Part shown: piece by piece, positions 8,851 to 16,308 of the stretch | Numbering within the stretch: position 1 is the first letter of the stretch | Layout of the letters: each line of letters begins with the position of its first letter | NCBI GenBank assembly: GCA_029906195.1 | Contig: JARWSJ010000001.1 | Span: 434,001-498,000, forward strand | DNA from: Chitinophagaceae bacterium 26-R-25 | GTDB taxonomy: Bacteria; Bacteroidota; Bacteroidia; Chitinophagales; Chitinophagaceae | Length of the DNA stretch: 64,000 nt | Reading direction: 5' to 3' | Made by a program: the position numbers and the translations under genes | The notes under the pieces: model-generated | Database searches by the model: none | What the model was told of the DNA's origin: nothing | Seen by the model: the letters and a program-made list of their open reading frames with translations, nothing else

Positions 8851-9855
8851 TTATTTCAGGAGAGGCTCCATTTCAAAATGTATTAACTCGTCATTGATAA
8901 AATCCATCTCTTCCTGTGATAATTGCACGTTAATTGCCCGCGCATTTTCTATTGCCTGTTTAACAGTTCTTGCCCCAACCAATGCAACTGTAATGCCCGG
9001 CTGATCAATTGTCCAGCGTATGACAAGCTGTGTGAGCGTTGCTTTCTTTTCTTCCGCCAAAGGACTCAGTTTGTCAAGAAAACGGTTTACTCTTTGTATG
9101 CTTTCTTCTGTATAAAATTTACTTTGTGTACGGCTGTCGCCTTCATTAAATTGATAGCCCGGTTTTATTTTTCCGGTTAACAATCCTCTTTGCAACGGGC
9201 TATAGGCAATGATTGATTTTTCATCATTCAACGCATAAGGAACAAGTTCATCCTCGATGTCGCGCAGCAACATGCTATAAGGCACCTGGTTAGATGCGAG
9301 GTTAATGGTATTTTTTGCTTCTTTCATTTGATCTACTGAATAGTTACATACACCTGCTGATCTTATTTTTCCCTGTTCAATCAAACGTTGCAGCGCCTCC
9401 ATTGTTTCTGATATAGGTGTTGTGCTGTCGGCCCAATGAATTTGATAAAGGTCGATATAATCTGTCCTGAGACGTCTGAGACTGTCCTCGCATTCCTTTA
9501 TCACGCTTTCTTTTGAAGCAAATCTGTAGATGTCAATATCATTTCCGCTGTTATCCTTGCTGCTGAAAAAGTATTCACCCTTCTTAGTATCCCATCGTAA
9601 ACCAAATTTTGTAAAGATTTGAATTTTATCCCTCGGAATGCCTTGTTTAGCTTCGCCCACGAGTTCTTCGCTTAACCCCTGGCCATAAGCAGGTGCCGTA
9701 TCTATGGATGTAACACCATGATCGAATGATGCTCTTATTGCATCAATTGCGTCTTTTCTGTCAGCGCCACCCCACATCCATCCACCAATGGCCCATGCAC
9801 CGAAAGTGATTGCGGAAACCTTCACTTCAGAATCTCCCAATTTTCTGTATTCCAT
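8851..9855 (-). CDS. aldo/keto reductase
   Basis: Cytosolic NADPH-dependent carbonyl reductase of 334 residues with a TIM-barrel fold. The N-terminus MEYRKLGDSEVKVSAITFGAWAIGG is typical, followed by DTAPAYGQGLSEELVG with the catalytic Asp and Tyr. The catalytic Lys lies in IFTKFG, and the His in DLYQIHWAD. The start is set at 9855 because the family begins there and because a textbook Bacteroidota promoter ends just upstream; a longer frame to 9915 would run through that promoter. The natural substrate is unknown. A broken copy of its first 24 codons plus promoter lies at 35895-36041. Confidence 0.93.
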   Translation of the reverse strand: MEYRKLGDSEVKVSAITFGAWAIGGWMWGGADRKDAIDAIRASFDHGVTSIDTAPAYGQGLSEELVGEAKQGIPRDKIQIFTKFGLRWDTKKGEYFFSSKDNSGNDIDIYRFASKESVIKECEDSLRRLRTDYIDLYQIHWADSTTPISETMEALQRLIEQGKIRSAGVCNYSVDQMKEAKNTINLASNQVPYSMLLRDIEDELVPYALNDEKSIIAYSPLQRGLLTGKIKPGYQFNEGDSRTQSKFYTEESIQRVNRFLDKLSPLAEEKKATLTQLVIRWTIDQPGITVALVGARTVKQAIENARAINVQLSQEEMDFINDELIHFEMEPLLK

Positions 9856-9872
9856 AAAACAAATATTTTTAT

Positions 9873-9902
9873 CAAAATTATTTCTCTTAATGATCACGGC
9901 AA
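9873..9902 (-). promoter_or_regulatory. Bacteroidota-type promoter of the aldo/keto reductase
   Basis: Read on the minus strand, TTG (9900-9902), then 19 bases, then TAATTTTG (9873-9880). This matches the known Bacteroidota consensus TTTG / TAnnTTTG with its usual spacing, and the reductase ATG follows 17 bases further on. The same two boxes with the same 19-base gap are kept in the relic copy at 35983-36012, although most of the spacer has changed. That conservation supports the call. Confidence 0.7.
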
Positions 9903-9978
9903 TTTTTGCAGCCACTAAAAAATGGATTAGTAAGTTCTATTTGGCTATAAGGATGATTTTGCACTACAGGTTGGTCTA

Positions 9979-10259
9979 ATGGCCAATAACGAAAAGTGAA
10001 AACTATTTTTTTTGCACAAGGCAAAAGATTGGTGGTTTCACAAAAGGAGGTGAGCTGAAATGTTCTATAAAGGCCTTCGAAAAATTTGAAGCAGGGAAAG
10101 AGTTATATTAATGACGCTGTTCTTGATAAGTTAACGCCCACAGAAATCAGAAAGTTCTTTATTTATGATATGGTTTCTTTGGGAAAATCGATTGAAAACA
10201 AAAAGTATTCGAAATCAGATATCGACAAAGATTTCTTTTTTTGGGGGAACTTAATTTAG
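9979..10259 (+). pseudogene. frameshifted remnant of an unidentified gene
   Basis: Coding-like peptide pieces appear in successive frames: a start MANNEK, then GGELKCSIKAFEKFEAGKEL in another frame, then INDAVLDKLTPTEIRKFFIY running to a TAG at 10257-10259. The fragments follow one another with no room between them, as expected of a gene hit by several small indels or stops. I do not recognise the family. It could instead be chance open frames in non-coding DNA, but the length and composition of the third piece make that less likely. Confidence 0.4.
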
Positions 10260-10275
10260 CAAGGATTGTTCTTTT

Positions 10276-10509
10276 ATGGAAAAAAGTAGCGCGGCACACC
10301 TGGCGGATGTGAATGTGTCGATGCTCTTTTTGCAGTACACCAAAGATACACCAGCGCAATGGGATTTGATAGAACAGGTAAATGCGTCACTGAAGAAGGC
10401 CAACCAGGTGAAGATAGAGGGCGCAGACCACTCATGCAAGGCGGGTAAGAAAGTGGATGTAATGAGAACGCTGTTGAATGCGACACAGGAGTGGGCAAAC
10501 TCCCGGTAA
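10276..10509 (+). pseudogene. C-terminal fragment of an alpha/beta hydrolase (KANL3/Tex30 or dienelactone-hydrolase type)
   Basis: The 77 residues match only the last third of this hydrolase family: AAHLADVNVSMLFLQYTKDTP (the strand that normally reads VPMLFLQGTRD) and VKIEGADHSCK with the catalytic-histidine segment GADHS. The nucleophile elbow and the rest of the fold are missing, and no matching frame extends upstream. It is therefore a decayed remnant rather than a working enzyme. It follows another broken frame, which marks this stretch as genomic rubble. Confidence 0.6.
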
Positions 10510-10818
10510 CCGTTACAACACGGAAAACAATTTATGCTTGTAATCAATGAGCACTAGATTGTTGAGAAAATAACTAATCCGGTAGTTACAATTGTCTTGA
10601 TTCATTTTACAGTCGTTTCTTACCTGTGATTGAAAGTTTTCTTCATTATTTATTTAGCAGTGAGCAACGTGGTGAGTTACTTTATCACTGAATTTGGAAG
10701 TAATTGATATAGTCTTTGTTATAGGAGAAATTCGAATCCAGTCACGAAGAGAACATAAAACCGAGTTTGTGGTTTGTTGAATACTGCAGAATGTTTATAC
10801 ATTTACAAGGTAGATAAA
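10510..10818. other. non-coding stretch
   Basis: About 310 AT-rich bases between the broken hydrolase and the 40-residue frame. I see no credible gene. A weak promoter-like pair (TTG, 18 bases, TACATTTA) sits near the 3-prime end, ahead of the next small frame. Confidence 0.5.
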
Positions 10819-10941
10819 ATGCAGCTTTTTGAAGAGGTGAGTAAAAAGGTGAGCATGATTCGTCACTATTCGCAAAAGCTTATTGATACTCGGTTTCAAC
10901 GATACGGTGTTGTCCCCTACGGGGACACTTATGGTTTTTAA
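10819..10941 (+). CDS. 40-residue peptide frame followed by a strong terminator (candidate small gene)
   Basis: ATG at 10819, TAA at 10939-10941. The peptide starts MQLFEEVSKKVSMIRHYSQK and ends RYGVVPYGDTYGF. It is followed within 6 bases by a 13-bp terminator stem, so the ORF and terminator look like one unit. The last ~45 bases and the terminator recur in altered form at 12352-12428. No ribosome site is evident and I recognise no family. It could be a real short gene or the tail of a decayed longer one. Confidence 0.35.
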   Translation: MQLFEEVSKKVSMIRHYSQKLIDTRFQRYGVVPYGDTYGF

Positions 10942-10946
10942 AAGAA

Positions 10947-10980
10947 ACAAAACCCGCTATGGTAGCGGGTTTTGTCGTTT
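10947..10980 (+). terminator. intrinsic terminator
   Basis: Perfect 13-bp stem (10947-10959 with 10963-10975), 3-base loop, and T-rich flanks. It reads ACAAAACCCGCTA-TGG-TAGCGGGTTTTGT. A sister hairpin with the same AAAACCCGCT core lies at 12396-12420. Confidence 0.8.
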
Positions 10981-11034
10981 ATTAAAACCATTTCATCTTT
11001 TATTGAATTCTGCTAATACGATGATTTTCAATCT

Positions 11035-11469
11035 TTAATTAGTTCGAGTCTCCTTGGTATTTTTTAGCCTTTGCCTGATTTTACAATAGGCATTCGAAAG
11101 TAGCAATATGATAACAACATTTAGTCCGTAAAAAAATAGGTTAATAAAAATTCTGTGTTTTGTTTCCCAAAGAAACCATGTTTTGTCGCCATAAAAAAAG
11201 CCAACGATCAAATGCCCGACCATTGATGTCATTACAAATAACGATACAAATGCAATAGGGATAGATATTAAAAGTCGCTCAATTAGCAAGAATTTGAAAT
11301 ACAGCAAACAAATTAAAATAGAAATAAGAGTGACAAAAAAAATGATTGCAAAATAAAATTTCTCGTCAGCACCTCCTTTTTGAAAATGTGAGGGTATAAC
11401 AATTGTCCATATTAAAAGCAATCCTGTAATAATTGCCCAACCATATTTTTTATAGAATAGTTTTAGCAT
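11035..11469 (-). CDS. four-helix integral membrane protein, unknown function
   Basis: Protein of 144 residues with four predicted membrane helices (approximate centres at residues 18, 50, 75 and 115) and a basic C-terminal tail (KIRQRLKNTKETRTN). No known motif is visible. It stands alone on the minus strand, with a plus-strand terminator just past its 3-prime end. Base composition is more AT-rich than in neighbouring enzymes. I do not recognise it. Confidence 0.7.
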   Translation of the reverse strand: MLKLFYKKYGWAIITGLLLIWTIVIPSHFQKGGADEKFYFAIIFFVTLISILICLLYFKFLLIERLLISIPIAFVSLFVMTSMVGHLIVGFFYGDKTWFLWETKHRIFINLFFYGLNVVIILLLSNAYCKIRQRLKNTKETRTN

Positions 11470-11779
11470 TAACTAAGATAAAAGTTGATGTTCGTCGTGG
11501 AATTGCCACCACCCGACAAGGTCTTATGCAGGTTGGAAATTAGTATTCCGCGCCGAGATTAATTGTTTGTCCATGGTCATTACTGTAATCGAAAATAAGA
11601 TGAGAAGTTCATTATGCATCAGTTTGCTTCGACCTTTTTTTGTTAAAGAATTTTTCTTCCTGGTGCTTGACTCATAGTCGAAAAGAGACATCTAACTATC
11701 AGCTGCAAATATGCTCGTTAATCGCTGAAAATCCTCCGCAAATAGTTCGAATTTCGAACCAAACGGTACACTGGAATAG

Positions 11780-11815
11780 AAAACCTTTGATCATTTTGGT
11801 CAAAGGTTTTTTTGT
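11780..11815 (+). terminator. intrinsic terminator without an obvious gene upstream
   Basis: Perfect 11-bp stem AAAACCTTTGA (11780-11790) and TCAAAGGTTTT (11800-11810), 9-base loop, followed by more T residues. It would stop plus-strand transcripts, yet no gene was found upstream on that strand. It may end an unseen small RNA or be left from a lost gene. Confidence 0.7.
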
Positions 11816-11831
11816 TTTACAAAATCTTTAT

Positions 11832-11899
11832 GCGAGGTCCTGTTGGTAAGGCATCCCGATTCATAAATCGGGAAGGTCGAGGGCTCGAGTCCCTTTAGC
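11832..11899 (+). other. degenerate tRNA-like sequence
   Basis: It resembles the 3-prime two thirds of a tRNA. There is a D-loop-like TGTTGGTAAGGC, and a stem-loop containing TTCATAA (CAT anticodon-like). A T-arm-like GAGGG-CTCGAGT-CCCTT follows, then TAGCCTA. The anticodon stem pairs as 7 bp with a 6-base loop rather than 5 and 7, and the 5-prime acceptor strand is missing. It is not a working tRNA. It could be a relic of tRNA-directed integration, or chance. Confidence 0.3.
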
Positions 11900-12190
11900 C
11901 TATGGTGCCACTGGGTATTTAGAAACTTTTATAACTCGCCCCAACTGTATGGCATAACACAAGACACCGTCAATTTTTTTCTTCTTTATGCCGTTAAATT
12001 CGACCAATAAACGTGGTGCATTAGGGGCATAACCATTTTGAAAAATGACATACTTGTACGGTTTGGATAGTCGGGTGTCAAAAAACGGCTTGATCTCTCT
12101 GAATTCTTCTTTTTTCTTGCCTGTTGCGATTTCATCAAACCATTTCTTTTTAATGGTTAAAAAGAGGGTGTTGGGGTCTTTCTGCGGCAT
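11900..12190 (-). CDS. ASCH-domain protein
   Basis: Small 96-residue protein with the PUA-like ASCH pattern: LFLTIKKKWFDEIATGKKKEEFREIKPFFDTRL, where the lysine and glutamate line the presumed RNA/nucleotide pocket. A middle strand YKYVIFQNGY and the tail YAIQLGRVIKV follow. ASCH proteins are thought to bind RNA or modified nucleosides, and some are N4-acetylcytidine amidohydrolases. No neighbour suggests a pathway. It lies alone on the minus strand. Confidence 0.75.
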   Translation of the reverse strand: MPQKDPNTLFLTIKKKWFDEIATGKKKEEFREIKPFFDTRLSKPYKYVIFQNGYAPNAPRLLVEFNGIKKKKIDGVLCYAIQLGRVIKVSKYPVAP

Positions 12191-12351
12191 AGACGGTGGT
12201 GATTATTCAGCCAAAATACTAAAATTTATTACATGCTAATTTTGCCAGTGTTTAAATATAGATTCAAACAATGGCAAATCTGTGATTTGTAATAACCTAC
12301 TTTTATGATACGGAGAAGACTACCTGTCCGAACGTCAATGGTTTGCCCGGA

Positions 12352-12428
12352 GGAAGGTATTGTCCCCACGGGAACACATACGGTTTTGAAAATAGAAAAC
12401 CCGCTGCTGTAGCGGGTTTTGTCGTTCT
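12352..12428 (+). repeat. sister copy of the 10894-10980 tail block and terminator
   Basis: The block GGTATTGTCCCC-ACGGGAACACATACGGTTTT, followed by the stem AAAACCCGCT (12396-12405) / AGCGGGTTTT (12411-12420) and GTCGTT, parallels 10894-10980 base for base apart from scattered changes and small indels. Differences in the upstream part fall largely at third codon positions of the frame ending TYGF, as in coding DNA. A 1-base deletion breaks that frame here. The rest of 12191-12521 holds no gene that I can support. Confidence 0.5.
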
Positions 12429-12521
12429 TGATATTTTTATTCTTTCTCTCTTCGGTGAATAACTATTTTATTTCAAGATAGAAAAGCTCGGGCTTCTTTG
12501 AAGTGCTGGCCTTATTGGTTA

Positions 12522-13094
12522 TCAATTCACCGTCATCCTAAACCCTCCGAAATAAACCAGCTCTAGCTGACCATTCCCTATGTACCAGCTAAGGGTTGGC
12601 TGTGGCGCTACTCCTAACTGTAGAGCTTTCACAAGCGAGTCTTGCGTCACCATTGTATTAGGGTTATTAGGTGGCATCACCCATTGGCGCGCACTGACAA
12701 CGTTGCTGGCCTTCAATGCAGTGTGTTGGTAGAAGTAAAGAAAATTTTTATTTCCCAGGGCCTGAGTCAGCGTATCTGTGTTTTCAATACCGACAATCTT
12801 AATGATGTTACCGTCCTGTAAATTGAGCAATAAATTATAATGCTGTGCCGGCGCATTAGGATCTATTACCGGCAAGCTGATGGCAGCTTCCATTTGTGTA
12901 CTGGGATTCAGCTTTGTGTACAAATAATCCTTTTTATCTTTTAGGGAAGACTCCACGGCGCTGTAGTTCTGCCCTACATAGCCCATCAATAACTCAGGCG
13001 TTATCTGCATTACCGGGCGGGGACCGTTATCATCATTGCGTTTACAGGAAACAAGCAATCCGAGGCAACATGCTAAGAAAACAATTTTTTTCAT
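12522..13094 (-). CDS. hypothetical lipoprotein
   Basis: Protein of 190 residues with a clear lipoprotein signal (MKKIVFLACCLGLLVSC, acylated C17). The mature part is soluble and mixed alpha/beta, with no repeat or catalytic motif that I recognise. It stands at the end of a minus-strand gene run but about 95 bases past the DJ-1 gene stop. Bacteroidota genomes hold many such family-specific lipoproteins. A function cannot be inferred. Confidence 0.75.
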   Translation of the reverse strand: MKKIVFLACCLGLLVSCKRNDDNGPRPVMQITPELLMGYVGQNYSAVESSLKDKKDYLYTKLNPSTQMEAAISLPVIDPNAPAQHYNLLLNLQDGNIIKIVGIENTDTLTQALGNKNFLYFYQHTALKASNVVSARQWVMPPNNPNTMVTQDSLVKALQLGVAPQPTLSWYIGNGQLELVYFGGFRMTVN

Positions 13095-13188
13095 TGGGTC
13101 AAGGTTTACGGACGAAGGTAGTTAATATTAAGAATATAATCCTGAAATGGTAATCTGGCCGTTGCTACCCATCTTATGTTTTAATCCA

Positions 13189-14004
13189 CTACTTCCTGGT
13201 CAACCAGGCTTCCACTGCCCGAGAAAAATCTGCTACATCAATCGGATGCCTGCTGGTTATAAGATTGCCATCCGTTACTACGGGGTCATCCGAAACTGTA
13301 CCACCAGCATTCTTTAAATCTGTTTGAATATTCCAATAGCCGGTTAATTTTTTCCCTTTTAAAATATCTGCAGAAGCTAATACAACCGGCGCATGGCAAA
13401 TTGCTGCAATTAGTTTCCCCGATTGATTAAAGTCACGGATAAATTTGATCACATCTTTATCATAGCGCAGATTATCCGGGTTCCAGGCACCACCGGGAAT
13501 GAAGACTGCGTCGTAATCACTTATTTTAACCTGGTCTGCTGTCCGGTCAAATTTCAACCATCCAACAGGCTGCAAATATTGTATCGCCATGATGTGAGTC
13601 TTCGACATTTCGGGATACACCAAGCCATATCGTTCAGGTGCAGGATTGTACTTCGGTGCAACAATATCTACCGTAGCGCCTAGTTTTCTAAAATACCAAA
13701 CGGGGCCTAAAAGTTCAATCTCTTCAAAACCATCCGCGACAAATGCCGCTATTCTTTTACCTTTCAGAACAGTGGTATCTTTTACAGGTGTAAAAAAGAA
13801 AGCTCTCAAAGCCTCATTGCCCGGGGCATTCAGCAATTGCGATACCGGCATATTCACCACTACGGAAGGAGAGCCTAACTGATTCAATACGGAAAGTTCA
13901 TAACTGTTCATTTCTTTTGTTTTTATGGTCACCTGGCTTGTTGCATTCCATACATTAAGTATGCTTAGCACACCTGCCAGAATAAGTTGATTGATTGTTT
14001 TCAT
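13189..14004 (-). CDS. exported DJ-1/PfpI-family protein
   Basis: Protein of 271 residues with a signal peptide (MKTINQLILAGVLSILNVWNATSQ) and one DJ-1/PfpI domain from about residue 83. Visible features are the strand RIAAFVADGFEEIELLGP with the acidic residue E94, DAVFIPGGAWNP, and the nucleophile elbow AAICHAP with C203 and H204. The C-terminal SRHPIDVADFSRAVEAWL is standard. Members act as cysteine-dependent amidases, deglycase-like enzymes or chaperones. An exported version is less usual. It follows the ABM gene on the same strand with a 50-base gap. Confidence 0.88.
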   Translation of the reverse strand: MKTINQLILAGVLSILNVWNATSQVTIKTKEMNSYELSVLNQLGSPSVVVNMPVSQLLNAPGNEALRAFFFTPVKDTTVLKGKRIAAFVADGFEEIELLGPVWYFRKLGATVDIVAPKYNPAPERYGLVYPEMSKTHIMAIQYLQPVGWLKFDRTADQVKISDYDAVFIPGGAWNPDNLRYDKDVIKFIRDFNQSGKLIAAICHAPVVLASADILKGKKLTGYWNIQTDLKNAGGTVSDDPVVTDGNLITSRHPIDVADFSRAVEAWLTRK

Positions 14005-14054
14005 TTTTTAATTTTTATTATTAAAAAGCTTTGATGGTGAATGTTTGATAAATT

Positions 14055-14807
14055 TCATTTTCGTTTTACGGGAGCAAATTCTATCAACCTGTGAAGCCCT
14101 GCCTGGAAAGGTTGCTGTTTGATGCTGGTGTTCAGGTAATCTATTACGGGTTGAATGGGAGGGAACTGCAGGTGATATTGAAACGCCTCTTCATTTCTGA
14201 ATTTTTCATACGTAACAAACTGCGTGCTATCGTTTTCCAATTGCGAAAGCTGGTAATTAACAACACCTGCTTCGCTGCGGAACAGTGGCATGGCCGTGTG
14301 ATAAACATCTTTAAACCGGTTCTCAGTTCCCGGCTTTGCATTAACAAACAACATAATGGTAAGTGGATTATCTTTCTTATCGGGCAGTCGACGCCATTGT
14401 TGTTTGGTAAGTGGTTCCAGGTCTTGTAAATCAATGATCGTTGCCGGTTGTACCAATGCATTTTCAGCCAAAGATTGTATCACTTTGTACGTCGTGCTTT
14501 TTACAACTTTATCAAGATCATTTTTACCGGTCCATCTTTCCATGAGCCATAAAATAGCCGTAGTGTCCTGCTCGATATAAGCCTCAGACATGATGTTGTT
14601 CTCACTGTGAAGTGAGTACAGCACATAGTCGCTCAATGCTTTTTGGAAAGCTGCATTGTACGCCGGTTTCACTTCATAACGGGTCAATCTTGCAACCGTT
14701 CTGTCGTCGTCTGACGCAATATTTTGGACTTTGCCATAGTTATTAAGCATGAATAATCCAGTAACTGAAAGAAAAATAATTTTCGATATCGGGATCATTT
14801 GTTGCAT
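14055..14807 (-). CDS. two-domain antibiotic-biosynthesis-monooxygenase (ABM)-like protein, exported
   Basis: Protein of 250 residues with an N-terminal hydrophobic segment and two ferredoxin-like ABM domains. The first spans about residues 38-120 (RLTRYEVKPAYNAAFQKALSDYV). The second starts at about 148 (PLTIMLFVNAKPGTENRFKDVYHTAMPLFRSEAGVVNYQLSQ), and its ending QFVTYEKFRNEEAFQYHL is typical. ABM domains are found in quinol monooxygenases and haem-degrading enzymes. Without structure the reaction cannot be named. The start is 14807, or 14798 at the second methionine. It lies in a run of small redox or detoxification genes. Confidence 0.8.
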   Translation of the reverse strand: MQQMIPISKIIFLSVTGLFMLNNYGKVQNIASDDDRTVARLTRYEVKPAYNAAFQKALSDYVLYSLHSENNIMSEAYIEQDTTAILWLMERWTGKNDLDKVVKSTTYKVIQSLAENALVQPATIIDLQDLEPLTKQQWRRLPDKKDNPLTIMLFVNAKPGTENRFKDVYHTAMPLFRSEAGVVNYQLSQLENDSTQFVTYEKFRNEEAFQYHLQFPPIQPVIDYLNTSIKQQPFQAGLHRLIEFAPVKRK

Positions 14808-14879
14808 TGTGATTTGCTATTTGATAGATTATTGAGCACATCCAGCACTCAGTATGTTTGATGGATGATCATCCTCTTC

Positions 14880-15689
14880 CTATTGCGCAATTTTTAACAA
14901 CAAATCGGAAACTGCTTGGGGCTGAGATAAGAAAGGAGAATGACTTGTATTCAACTCGTACACTGTTTTTATGCCTGCTGCAGCTATCATGCGGTCTTGC
15001 AGCGCCGGGCTGATTACAATATCCTGCAAGGTTTTGATGTACACTTTATCCACTGAACCAAAGTTTTTATTGGTTAATGTAACCTTGTTGCCAAAAGGTA
15101 TAGCAGGTTCTGCACGATAATTATTCAACACGCTTTTTTTGACTGCTTCTGAACCATCGTTGATGAAGAGATAGGTTAGGTTTTCGTGTTTGACATCAAG
15201 CGTAAGATGATCGGGTGATTCTATTAGTGAAGGTCCTAGTTGAGAAGCCGGATCTTTCATGGCAAGATCTGCAATCGCCTCTCCGGAGGCAGGTAGAAAC
15301 GCACCGATGTATACTATCTTTTTTATTTTAGAAGGAATTTTTTCAGCCACGCTTGTTATGACCATGCCACCCATGCTATGGCCGACTAGTATCACTTTAC
15401 CATCAACTTTTGAAATGGGATCTGCTACTTTATCACGATATGCATCCAGTGACAGCAAGTATGGTGCGGTAGTGTCACTCCCATGACCGGGAAGTTCAAC
15501 CACGATTACTTTGTTGCCTTTTGCTTTAAGATTTGATGCTACGGCATCCCAAACATAAGGGGCCTGCCAGGCTCCATGTACCAATACATAGGTATTTGTT
15601 ACAGTAGGCTTTTCTTCATCATCTGAACACGCTGCTAATGCAGCAAACGTAACTGCTGCAGACAGCAGTATGGAGATTATTTTTTTCAT
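14880..15689 (-). CDS. alpha/beta hydrolase lipoprotein (EstC-like esterase)
   Basis: Lipoprotein of 269 residues (MKKIISILLSAAVTFAALAAC, acylated C21) with an alpha/beta hydrolase fold. Visible parts are the strand YVLVHGAWQAPYVWD with the oxyanion HGA, the PGHGSDTT loop, and the nucleophile elbow GHSMGG with S105. The catalytic His lies in NTSHSPFLSQP near the end. The pattern matches the salicylate-esterase/hydroxynitrile-lyase-like subgroup. It probably cleaves small esters at the cell envelope. It is 26 bases from the CMD-like gene upstream and likely co-transcribed. Confidence 0.9.
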   Translation of the reverse strand: MKKIISILLSAAVTFAALAACSDDEEKPTVTNTYVLVHGAWQAPYVWDAVASNLKAKGNKVIVVELPGHGSDTTAPYLLSLDAYRDKVADPISKVDGKVILVGHSMGGMVITSVAEKIPSKIKKIVYIGAFLPASGEAIADLAMKDPASQLGPSLIESPDHLTLDVKHENLTYLFINDGSEAVKKSVLNNYRAEPAIPFGNKVTLTNKNFGSVDKVYIKTLQDIVISPALQDRMIAAAGIKTVYELNTSHSPFLSQPQAVSDLLLKIAQ

Positions 15690-15715
15690 TGTTTCCTATT
15701 TAATTATTGATGTTA

Positions 15716-16297
15716 TTATAACGAACTGTTTGGAAGTAGACACGGCGCAGGTATATCAAATCCATTGAGGATAATTGCAATCAAACAATAGCCTGCGATC
15801 AGGAAGTATAATTCGGCCACGCCGTCTTTTCCCAGTACTTCTGTTGCCTGGTAATAAGTTGAATCGTGGATTGCATGGCCAGATACCAAAGCATAGGCAA
15901 TTATGTGAGCAATGTTTTCCTTTTCATTTAGGCCATGCGGATGTCCGCCTGCAGCAAGTGTGGCAATAATGTTTGCAGGTAAACCAACGGCGCTTGCCGT
16001 AATCTGGTGCGCATACAATTCAAAGCGGGCATCGTAAGCTGCGCCAACAGTAAGTATGGCTACTTCCCGCATCCTTTTGTCCAATGTTGCCAGTGTGTCC
16101 AGTGTTCTTAAAAAACTTAATGCGGGTATGCCGAAATGAGGGTAGTGCAGCATGGGTGCAAATGGCCCCAATAGTGCACCGTTTTCGTCCATCATTTTTA
16201 CGTGGCTTTGGCTACTGCCAACAAGCTTCGCAATTTCTTCATGCACATAACGGGCTTCATCATTCAGGCTTTCCGGCGGTAATGGTTTAATACGCAT
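15716..16297 (-). CDS. carboxymuconolactone decarboxylase-like (AhpD-fold) protein lacking redox cysteines
   Basis: All-helical protein of 193 residues. The family core is seen in RTLDTLATLDKRMREVAILTVGAAYDARFELYAHQITASAVGL. In AhpD-type peroxidases this segment would hold CxxC; here it reads FELYAH, as in the cysteine-free branch of the family. A thiol-peroxidase role is therefore unlikely, and a decarboxylase/lactonase-like or unknown role is more probable. It follows the cupin gene by 11 bases on the same strand. Confidence 0.82.
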   Translation of the reverse strand: MRIKPLPPESLNDEARYVHEEIAKLVGSSQSHVKMMDENGALLGPFAPMLHYPHFGIPALSFLRTLDTLATLDKRMREVAILTVGAAYDARFELYAHQITASAVGLPANIIATLAAGGHPHGLNEKENIAHIIAYALVSGHAIHDSTYYQATEVLGKDGVAELYFLIAGYCLIAIILNGFDIPAPCLLPNSSL

Positions 16298-16308
16298 AGT
16301 CAGGTGTT

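Larger units (their letters stand above)
11470..11899. other. gene-poor stretch with terminator and tRNA-like scar
   Basis: About 430 bases without a convincing gene. It holds a strong terminator (11780-11815) and a tRNA-like segment (11832-11899). A short open frame at 11640-11849 runs straight through the terminator and has no family-like features, so it is not called. Confidence 0.5.

Noticed and set aside
9856-9915. Longer N-terminus for the aldo/keto reductase starting at 9915
   Set aside because: The extra residues fall on the promoter boxes at 9873-9902, do not match the family, and are not kept as an open coding frame in the relic copy.
10251-10547. Minus-strand frames over the hydrolase fragment
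   Set aside because: The plus-strand frame has recognisable hydrolase motifs (MLFLQ, GADHS), so the antisense frames are shadows.
11640-11849. Plus-strand frame of 69 codons
   Set aside because: It begins at a TTG and runs through a strong terminator hairpin; no family pattern.
11832-11899. Functional tRNA-Met gene
   Set aside because: The 5-prime acceptor strand is absent and the anticodon stem-loop has the wrong geometry, so it is listed only as a tRNA-like scar.
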